A stretch of 64,000 bases of DNA from Streptomyces lanatus (GCF_014655715.1 NZ_BNBM01000008.1:124001-188000), one strand, 5' to 3'; shown: positions 51,893 to 60,764, numbered from the stretch's first letter. The notes: generated from the letters alone by a model not told the origin. Translations and numbers: made by a program.

Positions 51893-52579
51893 ATGAGTCC
51901 GGCCGTCGATGAGCCCATGGCGGATGTGCGCGACATGTATATGGCGCACACGATGCTGCGCCGGGAGTTCCGTCTGCTTCCCGAGCTCACCCGGGATGTG
52001 ACACCGGGTGATGCACAGCGGGCAGCGGTCGTCGCCGCCCATGCTGAATTGCTGTGCTCCGTGCTGCATCTCCATCACGAGGGCGAGGACCTGTTGTTGT
52101 GGCCCCGTCTGGTCCAGCGGGCCGGTGAAGAGGCGGCGGACATCGTGCCCACGATGGAGGAGCAGCATCACGCGATCGACCGGATTCATACCGAGGTGGC
52201 GAAGCTCCTGCCGCCGTGGCGTGCCGCGGGAGAGGGCGGTGAGGAGCTCGCGGAGGCGTTCGAGCGGTTGCTGTCCGTTCTCCTCGAACATCTCGAACTG
52301 GAGGAGAGGGAGATTCTTCCCCTGGCCCAGAAGTACGTCACCGCCGCGGAGTGGAAGCAGCTCGGCGAGCACGGACTGGCCCATAGTCCCAAGAAGACGC
52401 TCCCTCTGACCTTCGGCATGGCGATGTACGAGGGCGACCGCGACGTGCTCAGGAGTGTGCTGGCCGAGGCTCCCCTGCCGGCCCGCCTGATCATGCCGGT
52501 CCTCGCCCCCCGGCTTTACGCCGCGCACGCCAAGCGCGTCCACGGCACGTCCACCCCACCTCGTGTCGGCACGAGCTGA
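51893..52579 (+). CDS. Hemerythrin HHE-domain protein
   Basis: A 228-aa protein with one hemerythrin-like four-helix domain. Candidate iron ligands are His in MYMAHTMLRREF, the pair in VLHLHHEGEDLLLWPRL, EEQHHAIDRIHTEV and LLEHLELEEREILPL, matching the HHE pattern. Such proteins bind oxygen, NO or di-iron in stress responses. The C-terminal ~60 residues (LPLTFGMAMYEGDRDVLR) are an extension without assigned role. It is upstream of, and co-directional with, the SARP gene, separated by 232 bp. Confidence 0.85.
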   Translation: MSPAVDEPMADVRDMYMAHTMLRREFRLLPELTRDVTPGDAQRAAVVAAHAELLCSVLHLHHEGEDLLLWPRLVQRAGEEAADIVPTMEEQHHAIDRIHTEVAKLLPPWRAAGEGGEELAEAFERLLSVLLEHLELEEREILPLAQKYVTAAEWKQLGEHGLAHSPKKTLPLTFGMAMYEGDRDVLRSVLAEAPLPARLIMPVLAPRLYAAHAKRVHGTSTPPRVGTS

Positions 52580-52811
52580 CACACGGGCGAGACCGCTCAA
52601 GGGGTGGCGTTGCCGCGAGAACGGGGAAGATCTGGCGGGTGTTGGGCGTAGTGAACGCCACCAGGTGCCGTCTTCCTGCTGCGGCGCGGCCTCGACGGAG
52701 GCGCGGCCGAGAACACGCTCGGTGGAGGTGAGCCGTTGCTCGAGGGGAAAAGCGGCGTCCTCCACCGGGTGTGTCGGAAGCGCCTGTCATCGTTGTCTCA
52801 TGGGGGACTTT

Positions 52812-55685
52812 GTGCGTACGCGCTTTTCCGTGCTGGGCCCGCTGAGAGCCTGGCGCGGCGACGCCGAGCTGGTGCTGGGACCACCCAAGCAGCGCGGTCT
52901 GCTCGCGTTGCTCCTGACCCAGCCGGGCCATCCGGTCACCGTCAACGAGATCGTCGACGTGCTCTGGGGACAGGACCCCCCGGACAGTGCCGTCAACGTC
53001 GTACAGCGCCACATCGGCGCGCTGCGTCGGCTGCTCGAACCGGATCTCCCCGCGCGCGGCGAGTCACGGTGGCTGGTGCGCGGCTCGGGCGGCTACCGCC
53101 TCGAAGTGGACCCCGACTGCCTGGACTTGCTCCGCTTCCGGAGCCTCAGGCAGAGCGCGGCCGCGTGCGAGGAACCGGTCGCGGCCACCGAGCTGTTGAT
53201 CAAGGCGCTGGCCCTGTGGCGCGGACCCGCGGCGTCCGGAATCCCCGCCGAGATCAGGGCTCACCCGGCCTTCGCCGCCGTGGACGGCGAGCACCTGGCC
53301 GTGGTCAAGGAGGCGGCCGAATGGGCTCTGAAGGCCGGGCCCGACCTCGGCGCGCGCGTGCTCGTCACCCTCCGGCAGGCGGCCGCGCATCACCTGCTCG
53401 ACGAGGCGCTGCAGGCAAGGCTGATCCTGGTACTCGCGGCCACCGGGCATCAGGCGGAGGCCCTGGACGTCCACCGCACCGTACGCGACCGGCTCGCGGA
53501 CGAGCTGGGCGTATCGCCCGGCGCCGAGCTGCAGGCCGCCCACCAGCAGGTGGTCAACCGGACCCGGGCCAGGGACCTCCCGGCACCGACCAGCCGCCCG
53601 GAACCGACCGACGAGGCCGAGCCGGAGCAGGACACCGCCGTCACGGTACGGCCCGCCCAACTCCCCGCGGACCTGGTGTCCTTCACCGGGCGCCACCGTG
53701 AACTGGCCGACGTCCAGGCGTTGTTGCCAGGCGAAGACGCCTCGACGGTGGTCATCAGCGCGATCGGCGGCATGGCCGGCGTCGGCAAGACCGCACTGGC
53801 GGTGCACTGGGCCCACCGGATCGCCGACCGCTTCCCGGACGGGCAGCTCTACATCAACCTGCGCGGCTTCCACCCCACCGGCTCGATCATGAGCCCGGCC
53901 GAGGCTGTCCGGTCCTTCCTCGACGCCCTGGACGTCCCGGCACAGCGCATCCCGGCAGGGCTGGACGCCCAGGCCGCGCTCTACCGCAGCCTGCTCGCCG
54001 ACCGGCGGATGCTGATCGTGCTGGACAACGCCCGCGACAGCGAGCACGTCAGGCCGCTGCTGCCCGGTGCGCCCGGCTGCCTGGTCATCGTCACCAGCCG
54101 CCATCAGCTGTACGGGCTGGTGGCCGGCGAAGGCGCGCACCCCGTCACCCTGGACGTGCTGAGCGGGGCGGACGCACTGGAGTTGCTGTCGCGTCGGCTC
54201 GGTGCCGAACGGGTCGCCCGCGAACCCGACGCCGCCACGCGGATCGTGGAGTCCTGCGGTGGTCTGCCCCTGGCACTGGCCATCGTCAGCGCCCGGGCGG
54301 TCGTCAACCCGTCCTTCCCGCTCGCCTCCATCGCCGCGGAGCTGAGGGAGAGCCAGGACACCCTGGAGGCGTTCACCGGGGAGACTCCGGCGGCGAACGC
54401 CCGCAGCGCGTTCTCCTGGTCGTACGGCCTCCTGACCCCGGCGGCCGCCCGCCTGTTCCGGCTGCTCGCGCTGCATCCGGGACCCGACTGCTCGCTCGCC
54501 GCCGCCGCGAGCCTGGCCGGACAGCGGCCCGGCCAGGTGCGGCCCCTCCTGGCCGAACTGGTCCGGGCCCATCTGCTGTCCGAGCCGGTGCCCGGCCGCT
54601 ACGGCTGTCACGAACTCCTGCGCGCCTACGGCACCGAACTGGGCCAGGACCAGGACCCGGCACAGGAACTGAGCACGGCCCGGCGCCGGATGCTCGACCA
54701 CTACCTGCACAGCGCGCTCGCCGCGGACCGCGTCCTGGCACCCAGCCGGGAACGCATCGAACCGAACCCCCACGCGGCCGGGGTGACCGTCGCGCGGTTC
54801 ACCGACCAGGCGGGCGCGGCGGACTGGCTGGCGGACCACCGCTCCGTCCTGCTCGCCGCGATCGAGCAGAGCGCCCGGCATGGCTGCGGTGAGCACACCT
54901 GGCAGCTGGCCGCGGCACTGGAGATGTACCTGGACCGCAACGGCTGCTGGCAGCAACAGCTCACCGCGCAGACGACGGCGGGCAACGCGGCGCAGAGCCT
55001 GGGAGACCTGCGCGGCCAGGCGCACGCCCACCGGGCGCTCGGCTTCGTCAGCGGCCGGCTGGAACACTGGGACGAGGCGGACGCACACCTTTTCCGCGCG
55101 CTGAAACTGTTCGCCGAGATCGGCGACCCGGCCGGTCAGGGCAGGGTCCACCGCTACTTCGCCTTCCTCGCCAACGGACGGCACCGCCACGAGGACGCCC
55201 TGGGCCACTACACACGCGCGACCACGCTCTACAGCGAGGCCGGCCGGCGCAGCGGAGAGGCCAGCGTCGCCAACGAGATCGGGTGGACGTACATCCTCAT
55301 GGGCAAGTACGACAGTGCCCTGCAGGAGTGCGGTCGTGCCCTCGTGGTCCACCAGGAGATCGGGGACCGCAACGGCGAGGCCGCCGCATGGGACAGCCTC
55401 GGCTACGCCCACCACCACCTCGACGAACACGGCCAGGCGCTCGAGTGTTACGAGCACGCGCTGACGCTGTACCGGGCGATCCGCGACCGCTACCTGGAAG
55501 CCGACACCCTCGTGCACATCGGCGACACCTGCCATGCCGCCCGCCGGCCCGCCGAGGCAGAACTCGCCTGGCGCCGAGCGCTGGGCATCCTCGACGACAT
55601 CGGTCATCCCGACGCCCGGCACGTGCGGGACAAGCTGACGCCCGACGCGGCACCCGCCACCGGCGAGGAACCCCGACAGCGCTGA
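52812..55685 (+). CDS. AfsR/SARP-family regulator with NB-ARC and TPR domains
   Basis: A 957-aa regulator of AfsR type. The N-terminal OmpR-like winged HTH (about 1-95) reads RTRFSVLGPLRAWRGDAELV and IVDVLWGQDPPDSAVNVVQR; the BTAD follows to about residue 245 (ALDVHRTVRDRLADELGVSP). The NB-ARC/STAND ATPase has Walker A GGMAGVGKTALAVHWA, Walker B MLIVLDNARDS and GLPLAL. The rest, about 620-940, is TPR-like (EDALGHYTRATTLYSEAGRR; QALECYEHALTLYRAIRDRY). Such proteins activate antibiotic or developmental genes after ATP-driven oligomerisation. No biosynthetic cluster adjoins. GTG 52812 is preferred to ATG 52800 because GGGGGA lies at correct spacing. Confidence 0.9.
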   Translation: MRTRFSVLGPLRAWRGDAELVLGPPKQRGLLALLLTQPGHPVTVNEIVDVLWGQDPPDSAVNVVQRHIGALRRLLEPDLPARGESRWLVRGSGGYRLEVDPDCLDLLRFRSLRQSAAACEEPVAATELLIKALALWRGPAASGIPAEIRAHPAFAAVDGEHLAVVKEAAEWALKAGPDLGARVLVTLRQAAAHHLLDEALQARLILVLAATGHQAEALDVHRTVRDRLADELGVSPGAELQAAHQQVVNRTRARDLPAPTSRPEPTDEAEPEQDTAVTVRPAQLPADLVSFTGRHRELADVQALLPGEDASTVVISAIGGMAGVGKTALAVHWAHRIADRFPDGQLYINLRGFHPTGSIMSPAEAVRSFLDALDVPAQRIPAGLDAQAALYRSLLADRRMLIVLDNARDSEHVRPLLPGAPGCLVIVTSRHQLYGLVAGEGAHPVTLDVLSGADALELLSRRLGAERVAREPDAATRIVESCGGLPLALAIVSARAVVNPSFPLASIAAELRESQDTLEAFTGETPAANARSAFSWSYGLLTPAAARLFRLLALHPGPDCSLAAAASLAGQRPGQVRPLLAELVRAHLLSEPVPGRYGCHELLRAYGTELGQDQDPAQELSTARRRMLDHYLHSALAADRVLAPSRERIEPNPHAAGVTVARFTDQAGAADWLADHRSVLLAAIEQSARHGCGEHTWQLAAALEMYLDRNGCWQQQLTAQTTAGNAAQSLGDLRGQAHAHRALGFVSGRLEHWDEADAHLFRALKLFAEIGDPAGQGRVHRYFAFLANGRHRHEDALGHYTRATTLYSEAGRRSGEASVANEIGWTYILMGKYDSALQECGRALVVHQEIGDRNGEAAAWDSLGYAHHHLDEHGQALECYEHALTLYRAIRDRYLEADTLVHIGDTCHAARRPAEAELAWRRALGILDDIGHPDARHVRDKLTPDAAPATGEEPRQR

Positions 55686-55836
55686 TCAGCGCGCGTCAGA
55701 AATCCGTCAGCGTTCCGGAAGTGGCCCCTGCCTATGCTCACCGCGCACCGCTTCACCCGTGCTCTGGCATCCAACTCCCGTGTGGACACGAGCCGTTGAC
55801 GGCGACGCGGACGGCTTGCCCCTCAGGAACCGGAAC

Positions 55837-56319
55837 ATGAACACGACCCTTGCGACGGACGCTCCTTCGGCTGCCCGTCGGCAACAACTGCTGGCCACGC
55901 TGATGTCCGAACACCGAACGGCACTGCTCGGCTACGCCGAGAAGCTGCTGAAAGACCGCCATACGGCGGAGGACATCGTGCAGGAAACCCTCATCCGCGC
56001 GTGGCCGCACGCGGAGCGCCTCTACAGCACCGAGGGTTCCGTCAGGAGCCACGAGACCGTCGGCGCCGAGCAGCGGGACGTCACCCTGCCCGACCACGCC
56101 GACGCCGTGCTGACCTCCGTGCAGGCGACCACGCTGCTGCGCCGGCTCTCCCCGGAACACCGCGAAGTCCTCCTGCACACCTGCCTGTACGACCGCACCG
56201 CCCAGGACACGGCCCGCATCCTCGGCATACCCGCCGGAACCGTCAAGTCCCGCCGGCACTACGCCCTCGACATTCTGAGGCGCCAGGGGAGTGACGAGCA
56301 CCCGAACCGGACGCGCTGA
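55837..56319 (+). CDS. ECF-type sigma factor apparently lacking region 2.3/2.4
   Basis: A 160-aa sigma-70-family protein, short for an ECF. Region 2.1/2.2 is present (LLGYAEKLLKDRHTAEDIVQ, ETLIRAWPHAERLYSTEGSV), and region 4 is complete (LLRRLSPEHREVLLHTCLYD, DTARILGIPAGTVKSRRHYA). Between them the sequence passes directly from GSVRS to HETVGAEQRD, where ECF sigmas of this group have about 24 more residues containing the -10 recognition helix (motif W-LLTVARNL-IDRLRS-like). The loss is in frame. ATG 55837 has AGGA eight bases upstream. Whether it still works is doubtful; it may act as a decoy or be a pseudogene. Confidence 0.75.
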   Translation: MNTTLATDAPSAARRQQLLATLMSEHRTALLGYAEKLLKDRHTAEDIVQETLIRAWPHAERLYSTEGSVRSHETVGAEQRDVTLPDHADAVLTSVQATTLLRRLSPEHREVLLHTCLYDRTAQDTARILGIPAGTVKSRRHYALDILRRQGSDEHPNRTR

Positions 56320-56379
56320 GACGAGTCGTCTCAGCGACGCGGGCACAGATTCACCCGACATCAACTAGGAGCAGAGTTC

Positions 56380-57234
56380 GTGAAGATCGGCATCGGTCTG
56401 CCCAACCAGGTCCGCAACGTACGGCCCACCGTCATCTCCGAGTGGGCCAGGCGTTCCGAGGAGGCGGGCTTCTCCACTCTCGGAAGCGTCGGCCGTATCG
56501 CCTATCCGGGCGTGATGGACACGGTCGCGCTGGCCGCCGCGGCGGGTGCCACCAGCAGGATCGGGCTCATCAGCAACGTCCTGCTCGGCCCCGTGTGGCC
56601 CCCCGTCCTGCTGGCGAAGGAGGCGGCGAGCATCGACGCGGTCTCGGGCGGCCGCTTCATGCTCGGCATCGGCCTCGGCGGACGGGCCGACGACTTCGTC
56701 GTGGACGGACTCGGTCCGCGTGGCACCGGCAAGCGGCTCGACCATGACCTGGAGGTCTACAAGAGCCTGTGGCGCGGCGAGATCCCGCCCGGCTGCGACA
56801 ACCCGGTCGTGCCCGAGGGCACCCGAGAGGTGCCCCTGCTGTTCGGAGGCATGGTCCAGGCGTCGTACGAGCGCGTCGCCCGGTCGGGGCAGGGGTACAT
56901 CGGCGGCTCGGTGCCTCCCGCCATGGTCGGCCCCGCCTTCGACGCGGTACGCACGGCCTGGAAGGACGCCGGGCGCGACGGCGATCCGTATCTGGTCGCC
57001 ATCGCCTACTGCGCCTTCGCGGACGTCGAGGCCGGACGCGCCAGTGTCCGGGACTACTACACGACGGCCGGTGCCGAGGTCGCCGACTTCATCGCCTCGG
57101 GCGTCAGCGGGGGAGCGGACGCCGTCCGGGCGACCGTCCGGGCGTTTGAGGACATCGGCGCCGACGAGCTCGTGTTCAACCCGACGAGCGACGACACCGA
57201 CGAGGTGGCCAGGCTGGCCGACGTAGTGCTGTAA
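56380..57234 (+). CDS. LLM-class (luciferase-like) flavin/F420-dependent oxidoreductase
   Basis: A 284-aa luciferase-like monooxygenase-fold protein: KIGIGLPNQVRNVRPTVISE, EEAGFSTLGSVGRIAYPGVM, RIGLISNVLLGPVWPPVLLA and SGGRFMLGIGLGGRADDFVV are typical. It lacks the membrane anchor and is the length of single-domain F420 or FMN enzymes in Actinobacteria. The GTG at 56380 has AGGAG eight bases upstream. It is 58 bp before the Tat-exported decarboxylase-like gene, so the pair may form one unit. Substrate unknown. Confidence 0.85.
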   Translation: MKIGIGLPNQVRNVRPTVISEWARRSEEAGFSTLGSVGRIAYPGVMDTVALAAAAGATSRIGLISNVLLGPVWPPVLLAKEAASIDAVSGGRFMLGIGLGGRADDFVVDGLGPRGTGKRLDHDLEVYKSLWRGEIPPGCDNPVVPEGTREVPLLFGGMVQASYERVARSGQGYIGGSVPPAMVGPAFDAVRTAWKDAGRDGDPYLVAIAYCAFADVEAGRASVRDYYTTAGAEVADFIASGVSGGADAVRATVRAFEDIGADELVFNPTSDDTDEVARLADVVL

Positions 57235-57292
57235 CCGGGGACCGACCACGGTGGCGCGCATCCGATTGAAACAGACACGGGGAGGAATTCCG

Positions 57293-58252
57293 ATGCAACA
57301 GGCTTCGAAGGAACTGGGAAGACGGGGACTGATCGCCGGGGGAGTGGCCGCCGTCATGGGGACGGGCCTGGTGCCCTCCGCCTCGGCAGAGGAGGCCGAA
57401 GCCAGCGGTACACAGGCAGCGGCACTCACCGTAGTGCCGGAGGACGAACTTCGGGGCTACAGCCTTCCGCTCTCCGCTCGCGGGACCGCCAACATCGTGG
57501 GACCACCTCCGTGGCACTACGTTGGCAACGTTGTCGGGGTGGAGTTCTGGACCTCGCCCGAGGCCGCCGAACGTGCGCTGCCCGCGGGATTGACCCCCGA
57601 TCCCGTGTCGCCGGGACACGGGTATGCGCTGTTCATCGACTGGCAGTTCTCCGCAGCACACCAGGAGTACCTCGACCCGGTCCGCAGCCAGTACGCCGAG
57701 TGCCTGGTGCTGCTCGACGCGCGATGGCACAACACTCCGGTGGCCTGGTGTCCCTTCATCTGGGTGGACAACGACGCCGCTCTGGCCCGCGGCTGGTTCC
57801 AGGGCTTCCCCAAGAAGCTCGGCAGCATCCAGCAGACCAGGGCCTGCTCAGTGGCCAGTCAGGCCGCTCCGGTGGTCGGCGCGGGAGGCACGTTCGCCGC
57901 CGCGGCATCCGTGGCGGGCCGACGGCTGGCGGAGGCGAAGGTCACCCTGGAACGGACGACGGACACCCTGCCTGCGCTCGGCCGCCCGATCGTCAACCTG
58001 CGGCACTTCCCGCGCCTGACCGCCGGCTGCTACGACGATCCCGCCGTGCACGAGCTGACCATGTCCGTCCTGGACGATCCGCGGGTCGCCGAATGCTGGA
58101 CCGGCGACGGAAGCCTGAGCTTCTTCCCCGTGCCCGGCGAGGAGCTGGCCGACCTGGCCGTCAGCCGCACGGGCGCGGGGTTCCGGGGTGCTCTGTCGTA
58201 CACGGTGACGGACTTGAAGATCCTCACCGGCCCGGACGCGCCCACGAACTGA
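57293..58252 (+). CDS. Tat-exported acetoacetate-decarboxylase-family protein
   Basis: A 319-aa protein with a twin-arginine signal peptide (KELGRRGLIAGGVAAVMGTG, cleavage near SASAEE, about residue 32) followed by an ADC fold. WFQGFPKKLGSIQQ carries the lysine pair expected for the Schiff-base site of acetoacetate decarboxylase, and VGVEFWTSPEAAERALPAGL, GHGYALFIDWQFSAAHQEYL and SLSFFPVPGEELADLAV are family positions. Cytosolic ADCs make acetone and CO2 from acetoacetate; an exported form suggests a different substrate outside the membrane. ATG 57293 has GGGGAGG nine bases upstream; an earlier GTG at 57251 would bury the signal. Confidence 0.8.
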   Translation: MQQASKELGRRGLIAGGVAAVMGTGLVPSASAEEAEASGTQAAALTVVPEDELRGYSLPLSARGTANIVGPPPWHYVGNVVGVEFWTSPEAAERALPAGLTPDPVSPGHGYALFIDWQFSAAHQEYLDPVRSQYAECLVLLDARWHNTPVAWCPFIWVDNDAALARGWFQGFPKKLGSIQQTRACSVASQAAPVVGAGGTFAAAASVAGRRLAEAKVTLERTTDTLPALGRPIVNLRHFPRLTAGCYDDPAVHELTMSVLDDPRVAECWTGDGSLSFFPVPGEELADLAVSRTGAGFRGALSYTVTDLKILTGPDAPTN

Positions 58253-58267
58253 CGGGTGCGGGGCTGG

Positions 58268-58498
58268 TCAGGGTGCGGCGGCGCGGGCCGGTCGTGGTCG
58301 GCGGACGAGGGTCTTGACGATCTCTCCGTCGACAACGACGACTTGGCAGCCGCACCCGCCGGAGCAGTACTCGACCTCGCCTTGCGAGGTGAGGTGCCGC
58401 GACAGCAGGGTCCACCACCGCATCTGCCCGGAGATCGGACTCCGGCAGAAGGGGCAGTGGTCGTCATCCGAGAGCGTGACCATGGACGTGGAAGCCAT
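58268..58498 (-). CDS. Small zinc-ribbon protein
   Basis: A 76-aa protein with CPFC (DHCPFCRSPISG) and a second cysteine group YCSGGCGCQVVVVDGEIVKT, enough for one zinc ribbon. No family is recognised. ATG 58498 is supported weakly by GGTGAC just upstream; ATG 58483 is in frame. It is co-directional with the EamA gene, 32 bases after its stop, and converges on the ADC gene. Confidence 0.55.
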   Translation of the reverse strand: MASTSMVTLSDDDHCPFCRSPISGQMRWWTLLSRHLTSQGEVEYCSGGCGCQVVVVDGEIVKTLVRRPRPARAAAP

Positions 58499-58530
58499 GT
58501 CACCACGGTGAGGTAATACTCTAGAACGCT

Positions 58531-59427
58531 TCAACCATTACATTGGACGCCGGTTGTGCGGCTCGGATTCGCCCGGCGCAGCGACCAGGCGCCCGCCACG
58601 ACGATCAGTGCCATGGCGGCCAGCTGGCGCGCCGTCAGCTGTTCGTGGAGCAAGGCGAATCCGATACCCGCCCCCACCGCGGGGCTCAGCGCGAGGAGTA
58701 CCCCGAAGGTGCGTGCGTCGATGCGCCGCAGGAGGGTCATGTCCAGCGAGTACGGAATCAACGAGGACAGCAGAGCCACCGCGGCCCCGGTGCCCAGAAC
58801 GGCAGGGTGGGCTGCCACGTCCTGACCGTCGGTGAGGACGGTGACCGGGGCCAGCACACAGGCGCCGCATGCCAGAGCCAGAGTGAGGCCGGTCCAGTCG
58901 GCGAACAGACGCCCGACCCGCTGATTCAGCAGCACATACCCGGCCCGGCACACAGCCGCGGTGATACCGAGCGCGACCCCGACTGCGGGAAGGGAGGCGC
59001 CCGGTGCGGCCAGCAGCAGTACGCCGGCGAGTGCCAGCAGGGCCGCCATGACATGCTCTGGCCGGCGGGACAGCACGATCGACAGCCCGAGCGGGCCGAG
59101 CAGCTCCAACGTGGCGGCCACTCCGAGCGGCAGATGGCCGATGGCGTGAAAGTACGTCAGGTTCATGGCCGCGAGAACCAGGCCGAGGCAGACGGCCGCT
59201 CGCCACTGCCGGGCCGTCACCTGCCGCAGTCGCGGCCGGACCAGCAGCCACAGGAACGCCGCGGAGAAGACGATCCGCATCCCGGCCAACGCCGTCGGGC
59301 CCACGGTCGCATATGCCTCTTTGGCCAGAGCCGAACCCACCTGCAGGCTGAAGATCTGGCCCAGCATCAGGGCCGGCGCCACTGCGGCATCCCGTCGATC
59401 CGGGCGGGCACTCTGCACCGTGGGCAC
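58531..59427 (-). CDS. EamA/DMT-family transporter (RhtA-like)
   Basis: A 298-aa protein with ten membrane helices arranged as two EamA repeats: LGQIFSLQVGSALAKEAYAT, AALLALAGVLLLAAPGASLP, then VCRAGYVLLNQRVGRLFADW and MTLLRRIDARTFGVLLALSP in the second half. Similar proteins (RhtA/YdcZ type) export amino acids or other metabolites. GTG 59427 is chosen because AGGAG lies seven bases upstream. It is divergent from the CGNR regulator at 59482, which probably controls it. Confidence 0.85.
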   Translation of the reverse strand: MPTVQSARPDRRDAAVAPALMLGQIFSLQVGSALAKEAYATVGPTALAGMRIVFSAAFLWLLVRPRLRQVTARQWRAAVCLGLVLAAMNLTYFHAIGHLPLGVAATLELLGPLGLSIVLSRRPEHVMAALLALAGVLLLAAPGASLPAVGVALGITAAVCRAGYVLLNQRVGRLFADWTGLTLALACGACVLAPVTVLTDGQDVAAHPAVLGTGAAVALLSSLIPYSLDMTLLRRIDARTFGVLLALSPAVGAGIGFALLHEQLTARQLAAMALIVVAGAWSLRRANPSRTTGVQCNG

Positions 59428-59481
59428 CTCCGGTCTCCTGCGGGCTGCGCGTCGCCACGCCCACGGTGCTGTAATAGGCTT

Positions 59482-60027
59482 ATGCACTTCAACCATTACG
59501 GCGGGGAGGCTGCCCGACTGGCCGCGGACCTGGCCAACCTCACGGAACCGCCGGGCCCCTCGGAACTCGAACCGCTGCTCGCCGCACACGGAATAACGCG
59601 CCGTGTACTGACCGTCGGACAGGCGAAGGAGGTCTGGGAGTGGAGCCGGCGCCTGGCGGCCTGCTTCGGGTCGCAGGAGCTCGACCGGCGGTGCCAGGCT
59701 GTCAACGCGTTGCTCGCCGACTCCTCCAGCAGGCCCTGTATCTCGCTGCACGACGGCAGCCCCCATCTGCACTACAGCACCGCCGACGCCGATGCCGCCG
59801 CCCACATGCGAGCCGTCACGGCCGCCGGACTCGCCTACGTGGTGTGCTTCGCGGACGCCGGTCGGCTGGGCCGCTGTGCGCGCCAGGGCTGCGGACTGGC
59901 CTTCGTGGACACGTCCCGCAACGGCCGTCGCACCTACTGCTCGGTGCGCTGCGCCAACAACGACGCTGTGGCACGACATCGCGGACGACACCGGGGCGAA
60001 GCCCGGCCGACGACGCAGAACACCTGA
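59482..60027 (+). CDS. CGNR-type zinc-finger regulator (ABATE domain)
   Basis: A 181-aa protein. The N-terminal ~120 residues are an ABATE-like domain (MHFNHYGGEAARLAADLANL; VLTVGQAKEVWEWSRRLAAC). The C-terminus is the zinc finger: RCARQGCGLAFVDTSRNGRR, then TYCSVRCANNDAVARHR. The four cysteines are in place, but the name-giving CGNR is CANN here. Such proteins are transcription factors often encoded opposite an EamA exporter, as here (55 bp between starts). The ATG at 59482 is close to a TAATAG box; no ribosome site is seen. Confidence 0.82.
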   Translation: MHFNHYGGEAARLAADLANLTEPPGPSELEPLLAAHGITRRVLTVGQAKEVWEWSRRLAACFGSQELDRRCQAVNALLADSSSRPCISLHDGSPHLHYSTADADAAAHMRAVTAAGLAYVVCFADAGRLGRCARQGCGLAFVDTSRNGRRTYCSVRCANNDAVARHRGRHRGEARPTTQNT

Positions 60028-60052
60028 CGACCGACAGCCCGGCCGAGGTGCG

Positions 60053-60622
60053 TCACTTGGTCGGCATCAGCCGCTCGGTCAGCGCCTGCACCGACGCGAT
60101 CACGGCCGCGCGGTGCCGGTTGAGCCGGGCCTCCTCGTCGTCGCCCGTGGGGTTGCGGATGGCGGGAGGTGTGAACAGCCAGGCCTGGGCGGCGGCGAGC
60201 GCGATCATGAGGGCGTCCATGCCGGTTTCCAGATCGGTACCGTGCGCGTCGGCCACGGCCTGCGCCTTGGTGAGATGAGCCTCCAGCTCCTCTGCCGAGG
60301 CTTCCGGCCGCTCCAGTGTCTTCCACTGGGTGAGCCGGATGAGGTCGGGATCCTCGATGAAGGCGTCGAACAGGGCACCGGCATAGGCGGCCAGGTCGTC
60401 CGGGGTGAAGGGCACGACGTCGGCCAGGACGCGGATGCGGGCTTCCAGGACGGCGTCGAAGAGGTTGTCCTTGGAGCCGTAATAGGCGTAGATGGCCTGC
60501 TTGTTGGCGGGCGCGTTCTTGGCGATGCGCTCCACGCGTGCCCCGGCGAGTCCGTATGCGACGAACTCCTGGTGTGCGGCCTTCAGCAGTCGCGCACGCG
60601 TCGCGGAAGAGTCATAGCCCAT
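60053..60622 (-). CDS. TetR-family transcriptional regulator
   Basis: A 189-aa TetR protein: RLLKAAHQEFVAYGLAGARV begins the HTH and NKQAIYAYYGSKDNLFDAVL ends it with the YxYYGSK recognition helix. The C-terminal ligand domain has LADVVPFTPDDLAAYAGALF. The ATG at 60622 is six bases after TAGGCT, so the transcript is probably leaderless. It lies 143 bp downstream of the aldo/keto reductase on the same strand and converges on the CGNR gene; it is likely to control the reductase/SDR pair upstream. Confidence 0.86.
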   Translation of the reverse strand: MGYDSSATRARLLKAAHQEFVAYGLAGARVERIAKNAPANKQAIYAYYGSKDNLFDAVLEARIRVLADVVPFTPDDLAAYAGALFDAFIEDPDLIRLTQWKTLERPEASAEELEAHLTKAQAVADAHGTDLETGMDALMIALAAAQAWLFTPPAIRNPTGDDEEARLNRHRAAVIASVQALTERLMPTK

Positions 60623-60628
60623 GAGACC

Positions 60629-60634
60629 AGCCTA
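60629..60634 (-). promoter_or_regulatory. -10 box of a leaderless promoter (TAGGCT)
   Basis: On the minus strand TAGGCT ends six bases before ATG 60622; it is the same hexamer as at 6982-6987. Confidence 0.5.
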
Positions 60635-60764
60635 AAATACAAACGTCTGGATGGAAAACTTCTCCCCAGCGCTCCGCCCTCTCCTCCGCACGGCCCGAGG
60701 CCCTGGGGCGCGGGCCCGGTGAAGGGGATGCGCCACAGGGCAGGGGTCGTGCGGGACGGAGTGG

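Noticed and set aside
52812..55685. The SARP gene as sign of a biosynthetic gene cluster
   Set aside because: No PKS, NRPS, terpene synthase or RiPP genes were recognised within the window on either side.
58543..59481. Long upstream extension of the CGNR regulator frame
   Set aside because: The extra residues are antisense to the EamA gene and carry no domain; the ABATE domain starts at the ATG at 59482.
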